Source: Solwaraspora sp. WMMD792 (GTDB taxonomy: Bacteria > Actinomycetota > Actinomycetes > Mycobacteriales > Micromonosporaceae). Taken from it: a DNA stretch of 64,000 nucleotides. A model generated the notes under the pieces. It had not been told where the DNA came from, did not search any database, and saw only the letters and a program-made list of their open reading frames with translations. Position 1 is the first letter of the stretch. Each line of letters starts with the position of its first letter. This document shows, one piece after another, positions 1 to 7,856 of the stretch. Location of the stretch: NCBI RefSeq assembly GCF_029626105.1, contig NZ_JARUBH010000009.1, forward strand, positions 4,774,001 to 4,838,000. Reading direction: 5' to 3'. The position numbers and the translations under genes were made by a program.

Positions 1-2
1 GT

Positions 3-3000
3 GGCGGGTACGTCGGAATCCACGCCGCCTCCGACACCGAGTACAGCTGGCCCTGGTACGGCGAACTGGTCGGTGCCTACTTCTCCGGCCACCCCGCCAA
101 CCAGAACGCCACGGTCAAGGTCGAGGACCCGGCCCACCCGTCCACCGACGGGCTGCCCGCCGAGTGGGTCCGCTACGACGAGTGGTACAACTTCCAGACC
201 AACCCGCGCGGCGACGTGCACGTGCTGGCCAGCCTGGACGAAACCACCTACACCGCCGGGGCCGGCGCGATGGGTGCCGACCACCCGATCGCCTGGTGCA
301 GCGACTACGACGGCGGCCGGGCCTGGTACACCGGCGGCGGCCACACCGACGAGTCGTTCGCCGAGCCGGAGTTCCTCGACCACCTGCTCGGCGGCATCCA
401 GTCCGCCGCCGGGGCCGTCGACTCCGACTGCGGTGCCTCGCTCACCGAGAGCTTCGAGAAGATCACGCTGGACAGCAACACCAGCAACCCGATGGAGCTG
501 GACATCGCCCCGGACGGGCGGGTCTTCTACATCGAGCGGGACGGCCGGGTGCAGATCGTCAAGCCGGACACCGGCAACACGGTCACCGCGATCGACCTCG
601 ACGTGTTCACCGGCAACGAGGACGGCCTGATCGGTATCCGGCTCGACCCGGACTTCGCCGACAACGGCTGGGTGTACCTCTACTACGCCCCTAACGACGG
701 CGTGGCCCGCAACCTGCTGTCCCGGTTCACCGTCACCGGCGACAGCATCGACCCGGCCAGCGAGAAGGCCGTGCTGCAGGTCGACACGCAGCGCAACACC
801 TGCTGCCACGCTGGCGGCACCATGACCTTCGACAGCCAGGGCAACCTTTACCTGGCCACCGGGGACAACACCAACCCGTTCGAGTCGAGCGCCTACAGCC
901 CGCTCGACGAGCGGGCCGGGCGGCAGGACTACGACGCGCAGCGTACCTCCGGCAACACCAACGACCTGCGCGGCAAGGTGATCCGGATCCACCCGGAGGA
1001 CGACGGGACGTACACCATCCCGGACGGCAACCTCTTCGCACCGGGCACCGCGCAGACCCGCCCGGAGATCTACGCGATGGGCTTCCGCAACCCGTTCCGG
1101 ATCGGCATGGACCTGGCCACCGACACGCTCTACGTGGCGGACTACGGCCCGGACGCCAACTCGGACAACCCCGACCGTGGTCCCCGGGGCCTGGTCGAAT
1201 GGAACATCGTCGACACTCCCGGCAACTACGGCTGGCCGTACTGCACCGGGACGAACGAGGCGTACAACGACTACCAGTTCCCGTCCGGCCCCAGCGGTGC
1301 GAAGTTCGACTGCTCGGCGCCGGTGAACGACTCCCCCAACAACACCGGCCTGACCGAGTTGCCGCCGGCGATCCCCGCCACCGTGGACTACGGCTACAGC
1401 GGTGACCCGCGCTACCCCGAAATCGGTGGCGGCGGCGCTCCGATGGGCGGGCCGGTCTACCGCTACGACGCCGAGCTGGCCTCGGACCGCAAGTGGCCGG
1501 CGTACTACGACGGCAAGGCGCTGCTGGGCGAGTGGAACCAGTCGAAGATGTACACCATGCAGGTGTCCAGCGACGCCACCGAACTGGTGGACATCAACCA
1601 GTTGCTGACCGGGATGAGCTTCGTCCGCCCGATGGACTTCGAGTTCGGCCCCGACGGCGCCCTGTACCTGATCGAATGGGGCAGCGGCTTCGGCGGCAAC
1701 AACGACGACTCGGGGGTCTACCGGATCGACTACATCGCCGGTAGCCGGGCACCGATCGCGGAGGCCAGCGCCACCCCGACCTCCGGCCAGGCACCGCTGA
1801 CCGTGCAGTTCTCCAGCGCGGGCTCGCGCGACCCGGACGGCGGCACGCTGACCTACGCCTGGGCGTTCGGTGACGGCGGGACCTCCACCGAGGCCAACCC
1901 GACCCACACCTACACCGAGGCCGGCAACTACACCGCGCAGTTGACCGTGACCAACCCCAACGAGCGCACGGCGGTTGCCAACGTACCGGTGACAGTCGGT
2001 AACACCGCACCGACGGTGACCATCGACTTCCCGCCGGCCGGCGGCTTCTTCGACTGGGGCGACCAGGTCGAGTACACGATCACCGTGACCGACCCGGAGG
2101 ACGGCGAGATCGACTGTGACCGGGTGGAGCTGCAGGTGCTGCTCGGCCACGACGAGCACGCCCACCCGTTGGAGCAGCACACCGGCTGCTCCGGCACGGT
2201 GCAGACCCAGCTCGCCGCCGGCCACGGCGCCGAGGCGAACGTCTTCGGCGTGTTCGAGGCCACCTACACCGACGACGGCGGTGTCGGCGGTGCCGCGCCG
2301 CTGACCGGCCGGGCGATCGAGCTGCTGCAGCCCAAGCGCAAGCAGGCCGAGTACTTCAGCTCGACCGGACGGGTGGACGGCGCCACCGGCGACGACGACC
2401 CGGGCGTACAGATTGAGACCACCAGCGACCCGGCCGGTGGCGGCGAGAACATCGGCTTCATCGAGGACGGCGACTGGTGGTCGGTCGACCCGGCCAACCT
2501 GACCAACGTCGACTCGATCCGGTTCCGGGTCGCGTCGGCGACGGCCGGCGGCCGGATCGAGGTCCGCGCCGACGCCGTCGACGGTCCGGTGGTCGCCTCC
2601 GCTGACATCGCGGGTACCGGCGACTGGCAGACCTGGACCGACGTGACCGCGCCGGTCACCGGCGGTGCCGACGCGGCGGTGCTGTACTTCGTCGCCCGGG
2701 ATCCGGGTGGCGGCGCCGATTCGCTGTTCAACGTCAACTGGATGGACTTCCTCGGCCGAGGCGTCACCGAGAACGCGCCGCCGCAGGTCAGCGTCACCGC
2801 GACGCCGACGTCCGGCACCGCGCCGCTCACCGTGGCGTTCGACGGCACGGCCACCGACGCCGAGGGCGACACCCCGTTGACGTACGCCTGGGACTTCGGT
2901 GACGGCGGTACCGCCGACACCCTGGACGCCAGCCACACCTACACCGCACCGGGCACCTTCGTCGCCACCCTGGTGGTGACCGACGCCCGGGGCGCGACGG

Positions 3001-5435
3001 CATCGGCGTACGCGTCGGTGCGGGTCGAGGCGCCGAACACGTCCTGCTTCGGGGCGCGGTCGGACGACTTCCTCGGCAACGAACTGGACCGCGACCGGTG
3101 GACGGTGGTCCGGGAGAGCCAGGTGTACTCGGTGGCCGACGGCACGCTGCTGCTGCCGACCGGCGTCGGTGACCTGTACGGCGACCGTAACGACGCCACC
3201 AACCTGGTCCTGCAGCCCGCGCCGGATGGCGCCTGGCAGGCCACCACCAAGGTCACGTTGCCGGTGACCGCCAACTACCAGCAGGCTGGTCTGCTGGTCT
3301 ACGGCGACGACGACAACTACGCCAAGGTGGACCTGCTGTACAACGGCAGTCGCCGGGTGGAGTTCATCCGGGAGACCGCCGGCACCCCGCGCAACGAGGG
3401 TGCCGACGCCACCGACGCGCCCACAGGTGACACCATCTACCTGCGGGTGACCAGCGACGGGACGAACCTGACCGCGGCCATGTCGGCCGACGGGCAGACC
3501 TTCACCCCGGTCGGCCGCGAGGCTGCGCTGGCTGGCATCGAGAACCCGCAGATCGGCGTGTTCGCGCTCAACGGCGGGACCGAGGCTCCGGTGGTCGACG
3601 CGGCCTTCGACTGGTTCCAGGTTACGCCGGATGAGCCGGCCGGGCCGGTCGAGCCGTCCGACGAGTTCGACGGCGACGCGCTGGACAAGTGCCGGTGGGA
3701 CGCCATCGTGCGGGAGGACGCGGCCGCCTACCGGGTCGTCGACGGGTCGTTGTTCATCGACGTGCCCAACGGCGACATCTACACCGGTGACAACACCGGG
3801 CCGACGAACTTCATCCTGCAGACCGCGCCCGAGGGCGACTGGACGATCGAGACGAAGATCGACGGTAGCCTGCTGAACGAGCAGTACCAGCAGGCCGGTC
3901 TGCTCGTCTACGCCGACGACGACAACTACCTCAAGTTGGACTTCGTCACCGACAACTCGCCCGGTTCGGCAGTCAGTCGGCGGATCGAGTTCCGTAGCGA
4001 GATCGACGCGGTGATCCAGAACCCGCAGCCGGGGGCCACCGGTTTGACCTCGGGTGTGTGGTACCTGCGGGTGTCCCGTGCCGGTGACGTCTTCACCGCC
4101 GCGTACTCGGCGGACGGCACCGACTGGACAGAGTTCGAGTCGCTGACCAGCGCGGTCGTCGGGGCCACCCCGAAGATCGGTGTGTTCACCCTCAGCGGCA
4201 ACCAGACGGAGTCGAAGACCGCGTCGTTCGACTACTTCCGGTTGACCACGGAGGTGTCGGAGGAGGACACCACGGCGCCGGTGACCGAGGCCGAGGTCGT
4301 CGGGACCGGCGAGCCGGCCGGTCCGGTCGAGGGCTGGTACCCCGGGCCGGTCGCGGTCACCCTGACCGCCACCGACGAAGACGGTGGCAGCGGGGTGGCG
4401 GGTACCGAGTACTCGCTCGACGACGAGACCGGGTGGACGGCGTACACCGAGCCGGTAGCGGTGAGTGGGGACGGCAGCCACGAGCTGCGGTTCCGGTCCA
4501 CCGACGCCGCCGGCAACGTGGAGCAGACCCAGTCGGTCACCTTCCAGATCGACGCCACGGCGCCGGTCAGCTCGGCGGAGTTCGCCCCGGCGAACGACAA
4601 CGGCTGGCACGACGGCACCATCCCGGTGGTGCTCTCCTCCACCGACGATGGTTCCGGGGTCGAGCTGCTGGAGTGGTCGCTCGACGGCGGTGCCTGGACG
4701 CCGTACGACGAGCCGGTCGAGGTGACCGGCGACGGTGACCACGAGCTGCTCTACCGGGCCACCGACCTCGCCGGCAACGTCGAGGCGCTGAAGTCGGCCG
4801 TGGTGAAGATCGACGGCAGCAAGCCGACCCTGCTGATCTCCGGGCTGGCCGACGGCCAGCTGTACGGCGACAGCCAGGACGTACGGGTGTCGTGGCAGGC
4901 GGTCGACCCGACCTCCGGCATCGACACCGTCGTCGGCACGCTGGACGGGCAGCCGTACGCGAACGACACCCTCCAGGTGATGTACGACCTGCCGCTCGGC
5001 CTGCACGAGCTGACCGTGACCGCGACCGACAAGGCGGGTAACGACACCACCTCGACGGTCCGGTTCTTCGTCACCACGTCGTTCCGGGACATGCAGAACC
5101 TGATCGACAGGTTCAACGCGACCGGACGGTTGTCCAACAAGGCGGACCGCAAGCTGTCCAACAAGCTGGACGCGGCGCGGCTGTCGGAAGCACAGGGCAA
5201 GGACAAGCGGGCGATTCAGCAGCTGACCGCGTTCAAGGCCCTCGCCGCCGACCCGGAGCTGGTCACCGACACCGACGTGCGGGACACCCTGATCCGCGAC
5301 GCCGACGCCATGATTGAACGGCTCGGTGGTACGGCGAGCGCGGCCGGGGTGAAGGCGAACGGCGGCAAGCCGGTCACCGGTGCCGGTCGGCTGGCGGAGG
5401 ACCCCACCCGGATCGATCCCGACAAGCAACTCTGA
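3..5435 (+). CDS. Large secreted ThuA / glucose-sorbosone dehydrogenase / PKD / CBM6 protein (5' end outside window)
   Basis: The frame is open from the first bases, so the start lies upstream. Order, with residue numbers counted from the first visible codon: a ThuA (trehalose-utilisation-like) domain to about 140; a glucose/sorbosone dehydrogenase beta-propeller about 150-575 (motifs such as YAMGFRNPFR and YGWPYC); a PKD repeat (FGDGGTSTEANPTHTYT); a CBM6-like module about 780-920 (EDGDWWSV); a second PKD; two related laminin-G/DUF1349-like modules (both contain QQAGLLVY followed by DDDNY); Ig-like OmpL47-type repeats; and a C-terminal charged helical FIVAR-like tail. This architecture is known in secreted actinobacterial proteins thought to oxidise sugars while bound to polysaccharide. 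No LPXTG or C-terminal membrane anchor is seen. The next gene follows after about 95 bases and may be cotranscribed. The substrate cannot be read from sequence. Confidence 0.85.
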   Translation, partial: GGYVGIHAASDTEYSWPWYGELVGAYFSGHPANQNATVKVEDPAHPSTDGLPAEWVRYDEWYNFQTNPRGDVHVLASLDETTYTAGAGAMGADHPIAWCSDYDGGRAWYTGGGHTDESFAEPEFLDHLLGGIQSAAGAVDSDCGASLTESFEKITLDSNTSNPMELDIAPDGRVFYIERDGRVQIVKPDTGNTVTAIDLDVFTGNEDGLIGIRLDPDFADNGWVYLYYAPNDGVARNLLSRFTVTGDSIDPASEKAVLQVDTQRNTCCHAGGTMTFDSQGNLYLATGDNTNPFESSAYSPLDERAGRQDYDAQRTSGNTNDLRGKVIRIHPEDDGTYTIPDGNLFAPGTAQTRPEIYAMGFRNPFRIGMDLATDTLYVADYGPDANSDNPDRGPRGLVEWNIVDTPGNYGWPYCTGTNEAYNDYQFPSGPSGAKFDCSAPVNDSPNNTGLTELPPAIPATVDYGYSGDPRYPEIGGGGAPMGGPVYRYDAELASDRKWPAYYDGKALLGEWNQSKMYTMQVSSDATELVDINQLLTGMSFVRPMDFEFGPDGALYLIEWGSGFGGNNDDSGVYRIDYIAGSRAPIAEASATPTSGQAPLTVQFSSAGSRDPDGGTLTYAWAFGDGGTSTEANPTHTYTEAGNYTAQLTVTNPNERTAVANVPVTVGNTAPTVTIDFPPAGGFFDWGDQVEYTITVTDPEDGEIDCDRVELQVLLGHDEHAHPLEQHTGCSGTVQTQLAAGHGAEANVFGVFEATYTDDGGVGGAAPLTGRAIELLQPKRKQAEYFSSTGRVDGATGDDDPGVQIETTSDPAGGGENIGFIEDGDWWSVDPANLTNVDSIRFRVASATAGGRIEVRADAVDGPVVASADIAGTGDWQTWTDVTAPVTGGADAAVLYFVARDPGGGADSLFNVNWMDFLGRGVTENAPPQVSVTATPTSGTAPLTVAFDGTATDAEGDTPLTYAWDFGDGGTADTLDASHTYTAPGTFVATLVVTDARGATASAYASVRVEAPNTSCFGARSDDFLGNELDRDRWTVVRESQVYSVADGTLLLPTGVGDLYGDRNDATNLVLQPAPDGAWQATTKVTLPVTANYQQAGLLVYGDDDNYAKVDLLYNGSRRVEFIRETAGTPRNEGADATDAPTGDTIYLRVTSDGTNLTAAMSADGQTFTPVGREAALAGIENPQIGVFALNGGTEAPVVDAAFDWFQVTPDEPAGPVEPSDEFDGDALDKCRWDAIVREDAAAYRVVDGSLFIDVPNGDIYTGDNTGPTNFILQTAPEGDWTIETKIDGSLLNEQYQQAGLLVYADDDNYLKLDFVTDNSPGSAVSRRIEFRSEIDAVIQNPQPGATGLTSGVWYLRVSRAGDVFTAAYSADGTDWTEFESLTSAVVGATPKIGVFTLSGNQTESKTASFDYFRLTTEVSEEDTTAPVTEAEVVGTGEPAGPVEGWYPGPVAVTLTATDEDGGSGVAGTEYSLDDETGWTAYTEPVAVSGDGSHELRFRSTDAAGNVEQTQSVTFQIDATAPVSSAEFAPANDNGWHDGTIPVVLSSTDDGSGVELLEWSLDGGAWTPYDEPVEVTGDGDHELLYRATDLAGNVEALKSAVVKIDGSKPTLLISGLADGQLYGDSQDVRVSWQAVDPTSGIDTVVGTLDGQPYANDTLQVMYDLPLGLHELTVTATDKAGNDTTSTVRFFVTTSFRDMQNLIDRFNATGRLSNKADRKLSNKLDAARLSEAQGKDKRAIQQLTAFKALAADPELVTDTDVRDTLIRDADAMIERLGGTASAAGVKANGGKPVTGAGRLAEDPTRIDPDKQL

Positions 5436-5530
5436 TCCGCGGTGGCCTCGCCCGGTCCTCGGTGCCGGGCGGGGCCACCGTCCTATCAACGGGTCACCGA
5501 CCCGTCGACGAGACAGGAAAGGAAGACACC

Positions 5531-6064
5531 ATGCGTCGTACGCGTGGATCGGCCGCCGTTCTGTTCGGCCTGTTGCTGGCGGTGCTGCCGGCGGCCGGTC
5601 CCGCGCAGGCGCACAACGGCAAACTCGATCTGGAGGTGGCCGGCGACGGCGCCACCGGGGTGACCGTGCAGGCCTTCCATGACGATGGGCACCGGCTGGA
5701 CCTTCCGGTCCGGCTGGTGCTGACCGCCACCGCCGACGGTGGGCGGACGGTCGGCCCGCTGCAGCTCGAACCGGCCGGTGAAGGGCAGGGTTTCTACGCC
5801 AGCGGCCCGGTGCTCAGCCCGGGTGACTGGCAGGTGACGGTAAGCGCTCCAGCGCCGTACGACAGTACGGCGACGGTCGATGTACAGGCGGTGGAGGGTC
5901 AGGCGCCGCCGGTCGCCGATCTGGCCGCCGCAGCGGCCGAGGACGAATCCGGCGGTACGGCCGGAGCCGGTTGGTGGCGTTGGGCGTGGCCGATCGGCCT
6001 CGCCGCCCTGGCGGTGGCCGCTCTGGCGGTGGCCGTACGCCGGCCACGATCCAGACAGCCCTGA
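5531..6064 (+). CDS. Small secreted protein with C-terminal membrane anchor
   Basis: Predicted 177 residues from an ATG preceded by GAAAGGAAGA. Residues 1-28 are a clear signal peptide (MRRTR, hydrophobic core, then AQA before HNG). A beta-rich region of about 100 residues follows, with text such as GDWQVTVSAP that recalls FixH/CopC-like Ig-fold proteins, then an Ala/Glu-rich linker. A single membrane helix near residues 150-168 is followed by a basic tail RRPRSRQP. It sits downstream of the giant secreted protein and ahead of a strong terminator, so it is probably the last gene of that transcript. I do not recognise a specific function. A role as an envelope-anchored partner of the upstream enzyme is only positional inference. 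Confidence 0.75.
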   Translation: MRRTRGSAAVLFGLLLAVLPAAGPAQAHNGKLDLEVAGDGATGVTVQAFHDDGHRLDLPVRLVLTATADGGRTVGPLQLEPAGEGQGFYASGPVLSPGDWQVTVSAPAPYDSTATVDVQAVEGQAPPVADLAAAAAEDESGGTAGAGWWRWAWPIGLAALAVAALAVAVRRPRSRQP

Positions 6065-6085
6065 TCACGACGGGGCCAGGGCACT

Positions 6086-6129
6086 GACAGCGACGGGGCC
6101 AGCCGGGTTCGGCTGGCCCCGTCGCTGTC
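6086..6129 (+). terminator. Strong hairpin terminator
   Basis: A 19-bp perfect inverted repeat (arms 6086-6104 and 6111-6129) closes a 6-base loop just after the stop of the small secreted protein. There is no T-tract, as is common in high-GC actinobacteria. Confidence 0.85.
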
Positions 6130-6228
6130 TGGTCAGGTGCCGGGTTCTTCGCTCGACTCTGGACATTGCTACACTGTGGAGATTACGGTCTGGATTGGAC
6201 GACTCGACCAACTCAGGCTGGAGGGCCG

Positions 6229-7161
6229 GTGCGCCAACCCACGGTTCGGTACCACAATGCGATCATGGACAGCGCCCGATGGGAGGGGTTCCCCTTCCGC
6301 GACGGCGACATCGTGATCTCGACACCCGCCAAGTGCGGCACGACGTGGACCCAGACGATCTGCGCTCTGTTGATCTTTCAGACGCCGGAGCTGCCCCGCC
6401 CGCTGGACGACATCACCGTCTGGCCCGACATGAAGACGCGCAGCCAGGCCGACGTGTTCGCGTTCTACGAGGCACAGCAGCACCGGCGCGTCATCAAGAC
6501 CCACACCCCGTTCGACGGTCTGCCGATCCACGACGGGGTCACCTACATCGCGGTCGGCCGGGACCCGCGTGACGTCGCCCTGTCCTGGGACGCCCACTTC
6601 CAGAACACCGACTACGACGTGGTCCTGAAGCTGCGCGACGAAGCGGTCGGCAACGACGACCTGACCGGTGAGCTCACCGACGACGCGCCACCGCAGCTGG
6701 AATCCGCCTACGACCGGTTCTGGGCCTGGATGGAACACCCCGACGTGCAGATCGGCCTGCCGTCGATGCTGCACCACATGTCGGGTTTCTGGGCGGAGCG
6801 TGACCGGTCCAACGTCCTGCTGCTGCACTACGACGAGCTGAAGGCCGACCTGGCGGGCCAGATGCGGGCGCTCGCCAAACAGCTCGACATCGAGGTGCCC
6901 GAACAGCGCTGGCCGGAGCTGGTGCAGGCGGCCACCTTCGATTCCATGCGCAACCGCGCCAAGGAGTTTGCCCCCGTCCTGGCGATGTGGCGGGACCCGA
7001 AGCAGTTCTTCAACCGGGGTGCCACCGGCCAGTGGCGCGACCTGCTCGACGACGACGACCTGCGGCGGTACGAGGAGCAGGTCGCCAAGCTCGCCGTACC
7101 GGAGCTGGTCGACTGGCTGCACCGCGGCCCGATCACCACCGCGACGACGGTGGGCCGCTGA
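6229..7161 (+). CDS. PAPS-dependent sulfotransferase
   Basis: Cytosolic sulfotransferase family (Sulfotransfer_1): transfers sulfate from PAPS to a small-molecule hydroxyl or amine. The 5'-phosphosulfate loop is TPAKCGTTW near residue 31 and the 3'-phosphate loop is GRDPRDVALSW near residue 106. The C-terminal region has GATGQWRD, matching the family's RKGxxGDW block in degraded form. I chose GTG at 6229 because GGAGGG lies just upstream; a TTG at 6166 would add 21 residues of non-family sequence. The product is then 310 residues, normal for the family. It is monocistronic, between the strong terminator and a convergent lipoprotein gene. Acceptor unknown. Confidence 0.88.
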   Translation: MRQPTVRYHNAIMDSARWEGFPFRDGDIVISTPAKCGTTWTQTICALLIFQTPELPRPLDDITVWPDMKTRSQADVFAFYEAQQHRRVIKTHTPFDGLPIHDGVTYIAVGRDPRDVALSWDAHFQNTDYDVVLKLRDEAVGNDDLTGELTDDAPPQLESAYDRFWAWMEHPDVQIGLPSMLHHMSGFWAERDRSNVLLLHYDELKADLAGQMRALAKQLDIEVPEQRWPELVQAATFDSMRNRAKEFAPVLAMWRDPKQFFNRGATGQWRDLLDDDDLRRYEEQVAKLAVPELVDWLHRGPITTATTVGR

Positions 7162-7164
7162 GCG

Positions 7165-7191
7165 GCCCGGCACCTGGTGCCTCGGCCGGGC
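7165..7191. terminator. Hairpin between convergent genes
   Basis: GCCCGGC (7165-7171) pairs with GCCGGGC (7185-7191) between the convergent sulfotransferase and lipoprotein stops. An inner GGCACC/GGTGCC pairing competes with it. A bidirectional terminator is likely but not certain. Confidence 0.45.
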
Positions 7192-7197
7192 AGCTGG

Positions 7198-7827
7198 TCA
7201 CGACGTCGCGTCGGCGGCGGCGAGGGCTGCCCGGCCGAGCGCGGTGAGCTGCGCGTCGGTCGGGGTGACGGTGCCGGCGATCGCCACGTCGACCGCCCAG
7301 CCGTGCGGGCCGGCCATGATGACGCCCTGGTAGACGTTGCGGTGCGCCTCGACACCGAGCCCGGGGAACTCGCCTGCGCCGTACTCGTCGAGCAGGTCGT
7401 TGTCGACGGCGTCGCGAAAGTCCGGCGTGGTCCCGAAGCGGATCGTGACGCTGCGGGTGCCGCTGTCGTTCTCCCAGGTGCAGGAGACGTTCACCGCGCT
7501 ACCGAACGGCGGGTTGAACGCGCGGACCGCCACCGGGCCACCCAGCACGTCGACCACCGGAGCCTCGTCGACCGCGCCGCACAGGGTCTGCTCGTCCGGC
7601 AACTCTCCCGAGGAGGCGGCGCCAGCGGGCGGGGGCGGGCCGGAACCGGATGGCGTCGCCGCGTCACCGGCGGCCGGTGGGGTGGCCGCATCACCGGCAG
7701 CCGGTGGGGTGGCCGCGTCGCCGCTGTCGTCGGAGCCGCAACCGGCCAGCATCAGCAGCAGCGTCCCCACCACCACGCCGGCCCGGCGCCTCCCCATCAG
7801 CACGCCGGACCGCAATGTCCCTGACAC
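7198..7827 (-). CDS. Lipoprotein, DUF3558-like
   Basis: Predicted 209 residues from GTG at 7827, which has GGAGG seven bases upstream; internal starts nearer the hydrophobic core lack such a site. The N-terminus is a lipoprotein signal with lipobox LAGC followed by GSDDSG. A low-complexity Ala/Pro/Gly linker contains a repeated AAGDAATPP unit. The folded part has two cysteines (TLCGAV, SCTWEN) in the arrangement seen in DUF3558-type actinobacterial lipoproteins, whose role is poorly known. It is downstream of, and on the same strand as, the VWD lipoprotein gene with a 29-base gap, so the two probably form an operon. Function is not assigned. Confidence 0.75.
   Translation of the reverse strand: MSGTLRSGVLMGRRRAGVVVGTLLLMLAGCGSDDSGDAATPPAAGDAATPPAAGDAATPSGSGPPPPAGAASSGELPDEQTLCGAVDEAPVVDVLGGPVAVRAFNPPFGSAVNVSCTWENDSGTRSVTIRFGTTPDFRDAVDNDLLDEYGAGEFPGLGVEAHRNVYQGVIMAGPHGWAVDVAIAGTVTPTDAQLTALGRAALAAADATS
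7661..7714. repeat. 27-bp tandem repeat in lipoprotein linker
   Basis: Two adjacent 27-bp units (7661-7687 and 7688-7714) differ at two bases and encode the repeated AAGDAATPP linker of the lipoprotein. In-frame expansion or contraction would only change linker length. Confidence 0.9.
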
Positions 7828-7856
7828 CTGACTGCCTCCTGACCTGTCGACCCCGT

